Assembly: GCA_002221725.1 (NCBI GenBank)
Contig: NJFT01000222.1
Coordinates: 1 to 64,000, forward strand
Direction of reading: 5' to 3'
DNA from: Scedosporium boydii
Taxonomy: Eukaryota; Ascomycota; Sordariomycetes; Microascales; Microascaceae
DNA length: 64,000 nucleotides
The notes under the pieces are model-generated. The model searched no databases and was not told where the DNA came from. It saw nothing but the letters and a program-made list of their open reading frames with translations. This document shows, one piece after another, positions 1-11,714 of this stretch. Each line of letters starts with the position of its first letter. Position 1 is the stretch's first letter. Position numbers and translations under genes: made by a program.

Positions 1-42
1 TTTTTTTCTCGCCATCTACGTTCGTGTTTTGGTTCGCAACAG

Positions 43-3000
43 GTGCTCAGAGGAGCTAACGGCGTCGATCCAGATTCTGATGAGAACAGCCCCAATGATC
101 TCATACTTCTCACCCTACGATCCGTGGGCTGGAAGGCAATGACGCCTATCCTCCCGAGACTTGTAGTAGTTGCTTTCACGTTTTCCCAGTTCTTTCTGGT
201 TTCTGCAGTCCTGGGGTATCTGGAATCGCCATCTTCTCTGTCCAAGGACGTCGGTTACGGCTTGATAGGTGCTTGTATATTTGTCTACGGCGGGCACGCG
301 GTGAGTATCTACTGACCATTTCTCTTGTTCCACGTCATTTCGAAATATAAAGACGACTAGCTGACATTAAACGGATTTTAGATCTCCACCGGATGGTACT
401 GGTATCAAACATATAGATTCGTCTCAATTATTAGAGGAGGCCTTATTGTCACCATTTTCGAGAAAGTCCTTCGACTCCCGGAAGATAGCAGCATCGAGTC
501 TAAGGCCATGACTCTGATGATTTCAGACGTCCAACGAATAGCAAATGGGCTTGCCTACGCCCACGAGATGTGGGCAGGGCTAGTCGAGACAGCAGTAGCG
601 GCATATTTACTCCAACGGATGGTCGGATTGTCAGCATTGTCCATGGTTGGACTCGCAGTTGGTAGGCGACAAAAAATTCCCTTTATTCTGCTATTAACTA
701 CTCTCTTAGATATTCCGCTTCTGCTTTCAAGTTCTAGCGCTAATAAAGACGGTAGCATGCGGCATATCCTCCTTCATCATTGCAAAATCTTTGAGTCACC
801 AGCAGCAAACCTGGCTCGGCGCCATGCAAAAACGAATCGAGGCTACGAGCCACCTGCTCAATTCTCTCCAGCCCGTCAAAATGGCGGCTGCCGAGGAGCG
901 GATTGGCAAGATGATCAAGAATCTGAGAGCCTCCGAGATCCACGCGGCCAGAATCTTTCGCCGACTACTGGGTGCCACTGTTCTGTTATGTATGTATGCT
1001 TCGAATCATTCCCGTCACGGGCCGGTGGGGTTGTTTTATGTCTCTAACACCGTTCTCTCTCTAGCCTACGCTACCATTACTCTTTCGCCTTTTCTCATAT
1101 TCGCAAGTTATATTGCAACCTACGGAGGCAGTAACGCGAATATTGACGTGACAAGGATGTTCTCGTCGCTCGTTTTAGTCGCCCTTCTTGGATCTCCGCT
1201 CATTCACATTTTCCAGGCAATGCCGTCTCTGGGCGCAGCCTATGGCTGTTTCATGAGAATCAGACAATTCCTTTCAACTCCTGAGAGGTCTGATCCAAGG
1301 CAGACACTGGCTGACCAACACGAGAAAAGAGCCCAGGCGGCGGCTCCGACGGGCTCGTTAGAATCGAACGTAGCCGTATCGATGACAAACGTTTCCCTTT
1401 CCTGGTCCGAAGATATACCCATTCTTGAGGATGTCAGTTTGAAGGTGAAGAAAGGGCAGCACGTCGCGATCATCGGACGTGTAGGAACCGGTAAGTCGCT
1501 ATTGCTCAAGTCGATTGCGGGCGAAGCTCGGCAGCTGGGTGGAGAACTGCACGTCGAGCAATCTGGGGGCGTTGCATTCTGCTCCCAAATACCATGGCTA
1601 GAGAATATATCCGCGGAAGAGAATTGGGTCCAATACTCCTCCAGATGGAGGCCGGCCTGGCAGACCCGGGTCCACGAGGCATGTTCACTTAAAGATATTG
1701 CTGCTCTGAACGACTACAGAACCGGTACGGTTGGAAGTGGTGGCGTAAGACTCAGCGGGGGTCAACGACAACGAATAGTAAGTGATCTCCACCTCCTGGG
1801 CCTCGGATCTTTGTTCTTGGGTTACCGCTTTGCTAATAAGGATTGTAAATTTAGGCCCTGGCTCGGGCTGTGGCCTCTCGTAAAGAGATACTGCTTCTTG
1901 ATGATGTATTCAGCGCGCTGGACCGCGCGACTAGAGACCACATTTCCTCAGAGCTGTTGGGCAAGAACGGGTTGCTACGAACGCTTGGGACTACAGTAAT
2001 TTACTCAACCCATAATAGTGAGTCTCGGTGTATTTTTCTGCAACCCTTAGTAGTATCACTGCCTTACACGCCCATCTTGCACAGGCCAAATCGCCGGCTT
2101 AGCCGATATTATTCTCGAGGTTACCGATGTAGATGGCCATCGGAGCGTTCGGAAAGTTCAACAGCTTCCAGACGATCTTGAGGACGATGGCGATGATGAA
2201 ACGACTGAAACCATTGAGCCTTGTGGACCCTCCACAGATGGGAAGAAGGAGACTGAAGCTACAGATGCTGTGGAGGACAAGCGAGCAAACGAGGGCGCGG
2301 ATGACACGGAAATAGCCTCAGCGCTTATTTTTCCAGTCAGAGACAGAGAGGTCTACATGCGTTACTTCAAGGCCATGGGTTTTACGAACGCCACTATCTT
2401 CATGATTTTGGCCGCTTCTTTCGCTATCACACTCAAATTCCCCGGTAGGTTATAAAAGCCCTACTCCTTACTTCTCTTCTACCCGACCATGAAGAACGTA
2501 GGCAGCAGCTAACATGTCGAAGATGTCTGGGTAAGCTGGTGGTCAGCCGCATCTTCATCGCATGATACAACACACAGCATCGGATATTGGCTCGGCATCT
2601 ATGGAATGCTTGTGGTCCTCCCGCTCATCACAATATCTCTTTCGGTTTTGTAAGGACATTTCAATCTTGCTCTCTTGTGTTATTTACCGCGCCCAGAGCT
2701 AACCGTAGCATCCAACTTTTCAGACATCTTATGCTTCGCATCGTCCCGACGTCGGCAACGTCATTGCACGCTGATCTTCTTAAAACGGCATTGGGTGCTC
2801 CATTCGCTTTCATGAGCCGCCAAGATTCCGGAAGCCTGATAAATCGTTTTAACCAAGATCTCATGTTTGTGGATACCATGCTGCCACTAGATCTACTGAA
2901 CACGTGTACCGAGATGTTTGTTGGCCTGATTCAAGTGATCTTGATCGCCATCGTGGCCAACCAAGCACTTGCAGTTCTGGGTCCCCTGCTCGCAGTTCTT

Positions 3001-4303
3001 TACGCCATTCAGCGCGTCTATCTCCGGACATCAAAGCAACTGCGTCTAATAGACCTAGAATGGAAAGCCGATCTCCACACCAAGTTTGGCGAGACCTGCT
3101 CGGGACTCGCCACAGTTCGCGCTAATAACTGGCTAGACTCTATGAGAGCCAAGTTTTTCGAGAAGTTGGACCGGTCCCAGGAGCCATTCTATCTCTTATA
3201 CATGGTCCAAAGATGGTTGCAACTTGTGCTCAATCTGACCGTGGCTGGCCTTGCGGTTGTAATCGCCGGCATTTCCGTAGGTCTAAAGGACAAGATCGCT
3301 GCCGGCGCTGTTGGTGTCGCGTTCTTGAATGCCACGACATTGGGCGAAACCCTTACCAATTTCATTGTGTCATGGACGTCGCTTGAGACGTCTCTCGGGG
3401 CTATTGCCAGAATTGCCGCTTTCGAGAAAGAGACTCCGCGAGAAAAGGATGTGTCGACGGCCATGGATCATGACCAACCACTTCCCGACAACTGGCCATC
3501 CAAAGGGCTGATCAAATTTGAGAACACTTGGTGTACCTACAACGCTGAACTAGTCTCTCCAGTGTGGAATATTCGTGGTCTAAGTCTGGAGATTCCCCCA
3601 GGAACTCGAGTTGCGGTTTGCGGACGGACAGGATCCGGGAAGTCCACCATGATGCTGGCTTTGCTAAGAATGGTTGATATGCCGATCGGCACTATCTCGA
3701 TTGATGGTGTCGACATATCGAATATTCCCCTTCCAGAATTGCGAAGTAGACTTTACACCATTTCCCAAGATGCTCTGGTGGATCTTGAGCCGGCAACGCT
3801 ACGACAACAGCTTGACCCGCAACACAAATGTACGGACAATCAGCTCAAAGACATACTCGCCGGATGCGGACTCTGGGGTCGCATTGATAGTCTAGGGGGG
3901 CTTAGCACGGAGTGTGGTGAACTTAACTTATCCAAGGGCGAGGGCCAAGTGCTCGCCGTATGCAAGCTCATCGTGGAGAAAGCTGTGAGCCCGAACATCA
4001 GCAAAATTGTCTTGTTGGATGAAGCAACAAGCAGGTAAGTCAACAGTAGGGTCGAACGAGAATTCAGCGTGCTAACCTTTTTTTCTGATGCTAAGTTTGG
4101 ACGACGAGACCGAGGCAAGATTGGAGACTCTGCTGCTAGACAAGTTACGGGGTCACACCGTTATCTCTGTTCTCCACAGGTTGGATGCCGCTGCGAGATA
4201 CGATAAGATTGCAATCTTGGAGAATGGGGTCCTTGTCGACTACGGCGACGCGAGCGATGTGGTAGTACGATCAACTCTGTTCCAACAGGGGCATGCGCAG
4301 TGA
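43..4303 (+). CDS. ABC-C (MRP-type) multidrug exporter, 5' end outside window
   Basis: ATP-driven exporter of the ABCC family, probably in the plasma or vacuolar membrane. The window opens at the end of an intron (AG at 41-42). Exons 43-300, 382-657, 710-989, 1065-1777, 1855-2017, 2085-2444, 2523-2649, 2724-4034 and 4096-4303 close in phase and give about 1,231 visible residues; roughly 200 N-terminal residues (TMD0 side) are missing. Order: membrane domain 1, NBD1 (Walker A GRVGTGKS, signature LSGGQRQR, Walker B ILLLDDVFSALD), a very acidic linker, membrane domain 2, NBD2 (Walker A GRTGSGKS near residue 1026, Walker B KIVLLDEATS, H-loop LHR). The NBD2 signature is degenerate (LSKGEGQ). Asp instead of catalytic Glu after NBD1 Walker B is normal for ABCC, so NBD2 would be the active site. 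The 657/710 junction uses a weak donor (GTTGGT). It lies tandem with the MFS gene and may export a product of this locus, but substrate cannot be read from sequence. Confidence 0.9.
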
Positions 4304-5176
4304 CAATCCGGGCAGAGCCTTAAATGTTTCCGGAGTTTAGAGTTGACGTGCTGTCTAGTAAGTTTCAAAAGCAGTCCTGTCTAATTCAGTATTTTTTGCA
4401 TGCAATTCACGCTCAAATCTTTTTTTCGGGAATTCTTTTTCAGACTCTCGATGACTCAATTGCCTTGAACTCTCATCTACCTGATTGTCTCTGTAACTCA
4501 GTGTAAGGTACATCCATGCTCCCAACACTCTTCCAATCCCGGTCAGAAATTCGCTGATACTCGAGAACCTGTTGCCTTCACATCTGTAGCCTCCTCTGTT
4601 TCCTCTTCTGGGACTTTCTCCCCGGATTCTTAAAAGGCAGTTTATATATGGACCAAGGACCAACACAATAAGGGTTACTGTGGGACGTATATCGAGATGC
4701 CCCGGCGAACTAGATAAGCCGTAGATCTCTAGGGGACCTGGCTCTTCCAGATATTACACGCCTTCGGTTTCGTAAAGAAGTGCTACCTTTCGGATTTGGC
4801 CAGCGGGAGGAAATCGGAAAAGGCATCGGACGTACCCATGCAGCGTCAGCTTACGCAGCAGAAAAAGTTCCTTGAAGGAAATGCCGTACGGTAATCATTG
4901 ATTCATTACATGTGATGAGAGCGCCTAGCATTACTACGGGTCTTTTGGCATCCGAGACAATCTTCATAGGCATTACAGAGTAACTCTCGTGTTCAGCTTA
5001 CTATTATACCTTTACACCTTGTAATTGTGGTGTTGGTCCGACGAACCACAGCTAAACCTACTGCTTACTGCTATTAATGGCTCTAACAAGCATAGCTATC
5101 TCAGCTTGCACATCCTTTTTGCATTATAGCCCTGTTGCCACTAGTGTCTAAATCGTCTTAAAATTCCCAACTTAGA
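4304..5176. other. Intergenic spacer
   Basis: Between the ABC stop and the MFS start. Only short random ORFs are seen. It should hold the MFS promoter; no clear TATA element or repeat was recognised. Confidence 0.6.
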
Positions 5177-7098
5177 ATGTTAAACTCAATAACACCGGAA
5201 ACAGAGGCTCGGATAATCAGCGATACGCAATGGGATGTCCCGAACCCTCATCTCTCAAAAGAAAACGACGAAAACGACTACCAAGATGCAGAGGACGAGA
5301 AATCATTGTCGCTACCATCTCTGCAAAGTGTTAGCGGAGTCGACGCATGCCAAAGACGCAGGACATACTGGACGCCAATTATAGTCGTTACTTTCATGTT
5401 ACTGATAGATGGCCTCGGATTCAGCACTGCTTCCGCTCCACAGACGCGGTTATACGAGGACATAGTATGTCGTCAGCTTTACGATACTCGAAATGCGCAA
5501 AACGGAGATGTTGCAAGCACTCAAGTTATAATAACCGAGGAGATGTGCAAAGACCCGGCTGTGCAGGAGTCTGTAGCGCGCCTCTTCGGATGGCACGCCT
5601 TCTTTGATGGCATCCCGGGACTCTTGCTCGCAATGTACTATGGTGCGCTTGCCGACCGGAGAGGGCGGCGAGTTGTCTTAGCCTTGAGTATGCTAGGCCA
5701 AGTTATGGGGATGTCATGGGTACTATTGGTTTGTGAGTACCGGCCGCCCTGGGCCTCTGCAACCGGCACACCTCTATTTTGAATGAAACAGTCCCACTGA
5801 CGGGATGGAATACTAGGCTGGTTAAACCTCCCGCTCGAGTTAACGTGGATGTCGGCCGTGTTTCTAGTCATTGGAGGGGGCAGCACTGTGACCGGGGCCA
5901 TTGCAACACTGATTTTGGCAGACTCATCACGCGAAGAGATTCGGTACGTGACTCTACAGCCCAAGAACCATCGTCCGCCTACGCAACTAAATACGAAATT
6001 CTAGGTCTCGCATTTTCTTCTACTCAAGCTCTGGGCTAATCGTCTCAAGTATCTGCGGATCAGCATTCGGCTCATGGTTAATGGAGAAAACTAGTCTTTG
6101 GGTGCCGCTCCTATTCGGTCTTTCTTGCACCATGATAACCACGTGTCTCGCGGTCACCGTCCCAGAGACGCTTCACTCACAAAAGAAACAACCCGCGGTC
6201 AACAACAGAAGTCGCGCTGATACCAAAAGGCCATCTTTGATTTTCGACGCTATTGGCCACACACTCGCCGCGCTCAAGCGTATCTTCAGCCACCGCGTGG
6301 TTTCGATTCTCATCGTTGCATCGCTCCTCGTGGATTTAGCGCGGCATTCACTTAGTATCTCATTACAATACTTGTCAACTCGGTATCGCATCGCTATCTC
6401 AGAGGTATGTTTCCCGTGCTTTTCGTATTGTGAGATGAGTAACTAGTTTGTTGACAAGCCGGATCCATAAAATAGGCGAACTATCTCCTTTCATTCCGAG
6501 GCATTGCCCAACTCATGGCGTTCATTGCATTCCTTCCCGCTCTTGATATCATTGTGGTAAAAACTTTCGAAAGGGGAGTGAGGCAGAAGGATCTAGATTT
6601 GATGAAGCTCAGTGTAGCTCTGATGTCGATCGGGTTCGGGATCCTTGCCGTTGCTCAAAATCTGTCAGTGGCAATGTTTGGTAAGTCTCGAGATGTCTAA
6701 GGTTACAATAGGAAGTTTCTAGCTAATAATAGCCCCCGCGGACAGCACTTATTGTGTACACACTGGGAAGTGGTTTCAGTTCATTCACGCGGTCCCTGAT
6801 GAGTTCACTGAGTGAACCCGAGATGATGGGGACTCTTTTCACAGCGGTATCAGTCATGGATGCAATCGGAACGCTTCTTAGCAGCCCTGCTGTTGCTGCT
6901 ATCTTTGGCTGGAGTCTGAGGAAGGGTGGAGGTTGGTTGGGGTTTCTCTATTTTCTAGCTTCGGGGTTGAGCTTTGGTGTCTTTCTAACACTTGTCGCCA
7001 GAGCTCCTTCTGTCGAGGAGAAACATACAGGATACAGTCACGAAAGGCGAACGGACGAAGAAGAAGCAGCATTCTTAGATGGCCGTGTAGCTAGATGA
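5177..7098 (+). CDS. MFS transporter
   Basis: Major facilitator superfamily transporter with five exons: 5177-5732, 5817-5943, 6005-6404, 6476-6680 and 6746-7098. All phases close and give 546 residues. A hydrophilic N-terminus of about 70 residues is followed by the first membrane helix (YWTPIIVVTFMLLIDGLG). An extracellular loop with paired Cys follows, then the MFS loop 2-3 motif ALADRRGRRVV. Helices continue to residue ~520, and the tail is short and acidic. The topology resembles fungal drug:H+ antiporter-like MFS proteins that have a long first loop. It runs in the same direction as the ABC exporter and faces the hydrolase gene tail to tail. An exporter of the peptide product is possible (ustiloxin and asperipin loci carry MFS genes), but this is inference. 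Confidence 0.85.
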
Positions 7099-7315
7099 AG
7101 ACAAATTACCTAAATTCACAATCTTGAACTCTCTATATGTGGACTAAGAGGTAGCACCCATATATGACAGCCCTGTCAGATAAATTTCCGGATGACAGGC
7201 AGAACGAAAAGCTCCCTAAGAGACCCAACTGCATAGTGACATGTAGAGCGATAAAAATGTTAACATGTTCATGTTTAGTATGATACATTGATGAGGCACT
7301 ATCGTCTACGCCCAA

Positions 7316-8731
7316 TCAAAGCTTCGTGCTTCCAGCGGGCTGGCGGTTGGGGTTGACGTGCTCGGCCCACTGCTCATCTATTGTCGTCTGCTCTCGTCTC
7401 GTCTTTCCGGTCCAATATTCCTCGAATTCTTTCTTCTCTTTTGCCCATCGTTTCATCTCATCGCCAAGAAACGTCGTAATCGCATCCGCACATTCCTCGA
7501 CTCTTTCCATGGCTACGAGATGGCCGCAGTTAAGAACCACCTCCTTGACCCGACCGGCAGCGGCGCCGCCGCTGCCTCCAACTCCGGTTCCCGTCCTCTC
7601 CATCTTCTTTTCGCGAAGTTCCGGGGTTGACAGCTCCGACTTCGCCCCGAAGACGTATAGAACGCTGGGGCGTAGCTCGGGTAAGCGGCGGAACACCTGC
7701 AGCGGTTCTGGGCGGTAAAATGGATACCCTGGATATTCCTCGTCCGCGATTGAATCCTTGTCAAGGTATTCCTCCCCGGGGACGCCTCGATATGTAGGCC
7801 GAAGAAAGGTGAATAATTCTTGGTGCTTCGAGGTTGTGAGTGTGACACGCTTGCCACTCCCATTCTCTACGTCTTCAGCAGGATAGAGCTCTGTAGGGAC
7901 ATCGCGGAGACCGTACTCAATCCATCTGTCGAGAACCCGGGGATCCCATGCCTGGAAGAACTTGCTTCCTTTGAATTGTTTCGCAGCAGCTTCCCTCGAC
8001 GGCCAAATGTCGCGACGGGGGGTAGACGAGATAGCCGGAGGAACGCTAGCGTTTGGAACTTGTATGACAGGATCAAGAAGAACTAGGGATCTGAGTAGAC
8101 GTGGATGCGCAAGAGACAAGAGAGATCTGCTGCTTCGTCAGCGGTGGGCGTGAGAAATCGGATAGTAAATGGACATCTAACAGTTGATTGCCACCCATGC
8201 TATGGCCGATTCCAACGATTGGGTGCGGCATAGAGTCTTGCCTCTGGTTGATCAAATTCATCAAGTCCCTCGCGTGGTCGGACCAACTCGCTATAATATG
8301 ATTATTAAAATATAATCCGAACCATCTTGAGAAGTCGGTAGCGGCTCACGGTCATTCCCAAGTATCCTTTCGTTTAGGACTCCCGATTGACCTTGGTTCC
8401 ATATGTCCGCTATCCAAATTGATCGGATGCGGATGCCTGTTTTACCTACTCGTTTGTCCAGTTCTTCCCACAGAGGCTCATACATTTCCTGCGAGACTAG
8501 TTAGTAATTATCATTCGCAACTACACGCTTAGTCCTTGCCTTTGGGAAGCCATTGGCATGAGCCGCAAGAATAGTTACGTCGCCCGGTTTCGGGTTAGGG
8601 TTGCTGAGGGGGATGTACTGCTTCACCGCGAGTTTTGGTATATCGGCATCACCGTTTACAGTTGCTGCGATATGGTCTCTCGTATGGCAACCGTTAACAG
8701 TGTGCTGCACCACGCGGAAGGAAGAAGACAT
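7316..8731 (-). CDS. AKT2-like alpha/beta hydrolase
   Basis: Alpha/beta-hydrolase related to the toxin-biosynthesis AKT2 family of fungi. Exons 8731-8540, 8488-8350, 8290-8182 and 8126-7316 close in phase and give 416 residues. The nucleophile elbow GIGHSMGG supplies Ser, and the late NCGHLVAMERVEE supplies the catalytic His. The first intron (8539-8489) appears to be GC-AG, with exon AAG followed by GCAAGG. The protein ends in STKL, close to but not identical with a canonical peroxisomal PTS1 (SKL). AKT2-family enzymes act in peroxisomes, so peroxisomal location is plausible. An in-frame ATG at 8875 would add 48 residues rich in Arg, Ser and Thr that resemble a mitochondrial leader; I chose 8731 because the family-like sequence starts there (MSSSFRVV). 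It may be a tailoring or resistance hydrolase of the locus, or unrelated. Confidence 0.82.
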
Positions 8732-8875
8732 CCTGATGACGGCGCTTTGCACTCCAAGCTGAACGAGGCCCCTTGACCCAACCCTTCGTGGATGTTTGCT
8801 AAGAACGAAACATACACGAGATGTCCGGGACATGGCCGAAATCATGGTCGGAAACAAGGTTGGCCGCGACAGCAC

Positions 8876-9555
8876 TAGAGGAAGGCGGACACAGAGCGTA
8901 CGTATTATGTGAGACCTCGGCTGACAGGTTTGGATGGGAATAATGTCGGCTTTGCAGCAAATTCAAATTGCCGTCTTGACTGGCCGAGGGTGGAGAATAT
9001 CCGGAGCGGTGATTGGCTGTTACTTCAAAGTTCGGTTCAGAGCCGCCTAAACCCTTTCAGGTCTAAAGCCATCATGGAAGACCACTTGGCGATCGATACT
9101 AGGCGTGGGAGTCCCATTGGCCGGCCAGAGGGATATAGAAGCAAGAAGCAGTGTGAACGGCTCTATCTCGGTGACTTCGTTCTCGGGTATGGTTATTGAG
9201 CGGCCACTCTTCGCCGTTATTTTTTGGTTGGGGCCTACGTATGGGTGGTGGCTAGATTGGCCTGCCGTTTATGATTGCTTCGCGCTGTTTTGTGGCTGCG
9301 ATAGGCGCCGTTACGGAGACAACGTTAGGCTCCCGAATCGAGATCTAAAGGCGAAATGAAGGACAGTTTTTTCATGTATGTATGTACATCTTGGAGGTTC
9401 CTTCGCCTCTCAAGACAATCTATGGGTGCCTTCTAGCATGTGTGAGGAGGAATGGACGGGGATTGCATGGGCGATGAACTGGGCCAAGCATAGATGTCTC
9501 GGATTTGATAATTGAGAACCTCCTTGTAAATATTCACTATGGCCCATCTGATATC
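8876..9555. other. Intergenic spacer
   Basis: Lies upstream of the hydrolase (its promoter) and downstream of the UstYa-type gene. No convincing gene was seen on either strand. Confidence 0.6.
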
Positions 9556-10603
9556 TCACACATGTCCGTGATGGTGTGCGCCACCCCCGACGGCATCATC
9601 ATACCCAAACAACCGCTTGAATTCGTCGGACATCCTCAGAGGTACATGACCTGGCGGTGGCCTCATCTTCGAATATCTTTCCACATCCGTGACGGCATTC
9701 TCCTCATGCCACCGAAGAATCGCCCCAAAATCTCGGCATTTCTTGTTTACGCTAAAGTCAGGGAACGGAGTGATCTGGCCCTCAACCCACGGTTCTGTCA
9801 CGAGGTCGGCGGTGGCGCCGCACATGAGATTTTGAAGGACGACGTAGATGCAATGGTCCGTATGCACCCTGTGCAGAGGAGGGAACTCGCCATCGGGGTA
9901 CACGTCGCTGAAATAATGCTTCCAGTAGACGTCCCGCCGGATGGCGTTGAGGCAATGAATCGTGTGGAGCACGTCGACCTCGGCGACATGGGCCTCCGGG
10001 CCAAAGCCCCAGTCTTCCGACCATCTGGCCGTCTTTGTTGGGTCTTTTCCCAGTTTTATTACGTCTTCTGTGCTTATGACGTGCGGGAGTAAACTTCCGA
10101 TGCGTTCCCATGCAGCGTCTACTTCCGGGGACGGCGGTTGCCGATAGATATCATGGTTCATGTCCAACAGGGTGCCATTTATCGTGAGTTCGACGAATGG
10201 GATGTTTACATGATCGTGGACAGGCGCTAGAAGAAACAAACAGGGTAAGCATTCGAAAGACCAGTCAGCATTGATGGGAAGTAATTGGGTATGGGTTGAT
10301 GACGCTCAGAGTTGACGTACAGTACCAGTCGATGAGTCGAATGAGCTCGTTGTCCTCATTTAGTCGCAGGGAGACTTTGGACCAGTACCCCGACCACGCA
10401 AGTCCCAATGACGAAAGGAACAAAACCAAGTTTATCGAGGTCGCTATCCAAAATGTGCACCCTAGACTCCGTTTTGGCCGCCTCGCTGCAAAATTGATTT
10501 TCGCACCAGACAGGAAAGCCTCGCTCTCATCTAGGGTGTTCTCCGGTGACTCTGACTTGGGCGAGATGGGGGAATAGCCCTGGACTAGCCTTCCAAGGTC
10601 CAT
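9556..10603 (-). CDS. UstYa/DUF3328-family oxidase-like protein
   Basis: Member of the DUF3328/UstYa family, which carries out oxidative cyclisation and related oxidation of ribosomal peptide cores in ustiloxin, phomopsin, asperipin and victorin biosynthesis. Exons 10603-10321 and 10226-9556 close in phase and give 317 residues. A hydrophilic N-terminus is followed by one membrane anchor near residues 48-72 (LGCTFWIATSINLVLFLSS), then the family landmark WYSPVHD. Two HxxHC motifs follow: HTIHC with downstream Arg, and HTDHC followed by a Cys 10 residues later (NLMC). The conserved C-terminal KCRDF...W..E segment is also present. The His and Cys residues are thought to bind the metal centre. 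The protein ends in a His-rich tail. It is divergent from the repeat precursor 1.1 kb away, the arrangement expected of a dikaritin locus. Only one UstYa gene is seen, as in asperipin-type loci. Confidence 0.92.
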
Positions 10604-10847
10604 TTTCTTTCGATGAGGTCGCGAGTGTATGGGTGTCCGAGTAGTGAATGTATCCCGTTCTGCACCGGACCCGTCTTCCTAATATAGCTAAGTGAGTAAG
10701 ATCGAGTGTAATCGAAAGACCAGCGCCGAAGATATTGTGTGGACGACTGAGGCAAGAGTTGCCTCATGAAATTTGGTGCCATGGGGTGGGAATAAGTCAA
10801 CAAGAGCTGCTATTCGTATCATGCGTTTTGTTCTCTTTCTTTTTACC

Positions 10848-10875
10848 TTTTTTTTTTTTTTTTTTTTTTTTTTTT
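10848..10875. repeat. T28 homopolymer tract
   Basis: Uninterrupted run of 28 T on the + strand in the divergent promoter. Such poly(dA:dT) tracts exclude nucleosomes in fungal promoters; a role here is inference. Confidence 0.9.
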
Positions 10876-11433
10876 CCCTCTCCCTTCACCCAGAATTCTT
10901 GGACAATAATCTTACGTGGAAAGTGTTGTTCTAATGCTGTTCTAATGTTCCATGGGTGCAAAAGCGGTAAGCTGATGCGTGAGCTGACAGACAACTTTGT
11001 CTCACCACACTAGCTCAACCAACACATTGACACGGAAGGAATTGCAGAGGGTCGACGAGTTACGCGAAATTGTGGGATAATGAAATCCTCGTAAGTAAAC
11101 GAAGAGAACACCGCCGGCTAAGATATACCTCAATCGTTGCATGCAATGACCTTCCCAGATTCCCCGCCGTTGCGGAATAACATCACTTGTCACGGCGGTG
11201 GAGACCTTGGCACGAAGATGGGAGTGGTGATATTAGGATGGTAAGTTTACGGTAAGCATAACCAGTTGCCGTCGCTATCGACAGTAGTTGTAGCAGAATA
11301 ATCAGTTGACGTTGATTGTTCAGCAATGTCTCTCTAGTCTCCAACACTAGCATTTCCACCCACTCGAGATTGACGAGGGCTAAAGTGCAAAGTATTACCT
11401 CATTAGGTGTAAGTGATATCTCGTGGCTTTACA

Positions 11434-11534
11434 CCAGGATTGCCAAACTTCCATAAGCTTATCCTTGACAGTTGAGGCCTGGAAGGAGGTGGGGTTCTGC
11501 AGAGATGCTCTGGCAATCCTGGGGAAACTGTCAA
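11434..11534. promoter_or_regulatory. Interleaved inverted repeats upstream of precursor
   Basis: CCAGGATTGCCA at 11434-11445 is matched exactly by its reverse complement at 11511-11522. TTGACAGTT at 11465-11473 is matched by AACTGTCAA at 11526-11534. The pairs interleave (A-B-A'-B'). They end about 50 bp upstream of the TATA box and may be operator-like binding sites for a dimeric regulator. Confidence 0.5.
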
Positions 11535-11584
11535 TTTGGAACCCAGGTGAAGATATCCAAGTATCCAGGGCGTGAGATTCCTGT

Positions 11585-11590
11585 CTATAA
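11585..11590 (+). promoter_or_regulatory. TATA box of peptide precursor
   Basis: TATAAA about 130 bp before the precursor ATG, with a C/A-rich leader (CACAACCACA...CAAAAATG) after it, typical of a strongly expressed fungal gene. Confidence 0.55.
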
Positions 11591-11714
11591 AGTTCCAGGG
11601 TTCCTCTGTCAGTCTGCTAATCTCAACTCTACTCACAAACCAGTCACAACCACATTCTAGTCCAGTTCGACAACACCGCTACTTTTTCGCACAATCCAAG
11701 TTACATCTCCAAAA

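Larger units (their letters stand above)
10604..11714. promoter_or_regulatory. Divergent promoter region between UstYa gene and peptide precursor
   Basis: Shared upstream region of two divergent genes that probably act in one pathway. It contains a T28 run (10848-10875), interleaved inverted repeats and a TATA box on the precursor side (listed separately). No coding region is supported. Confidence 0.6.
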
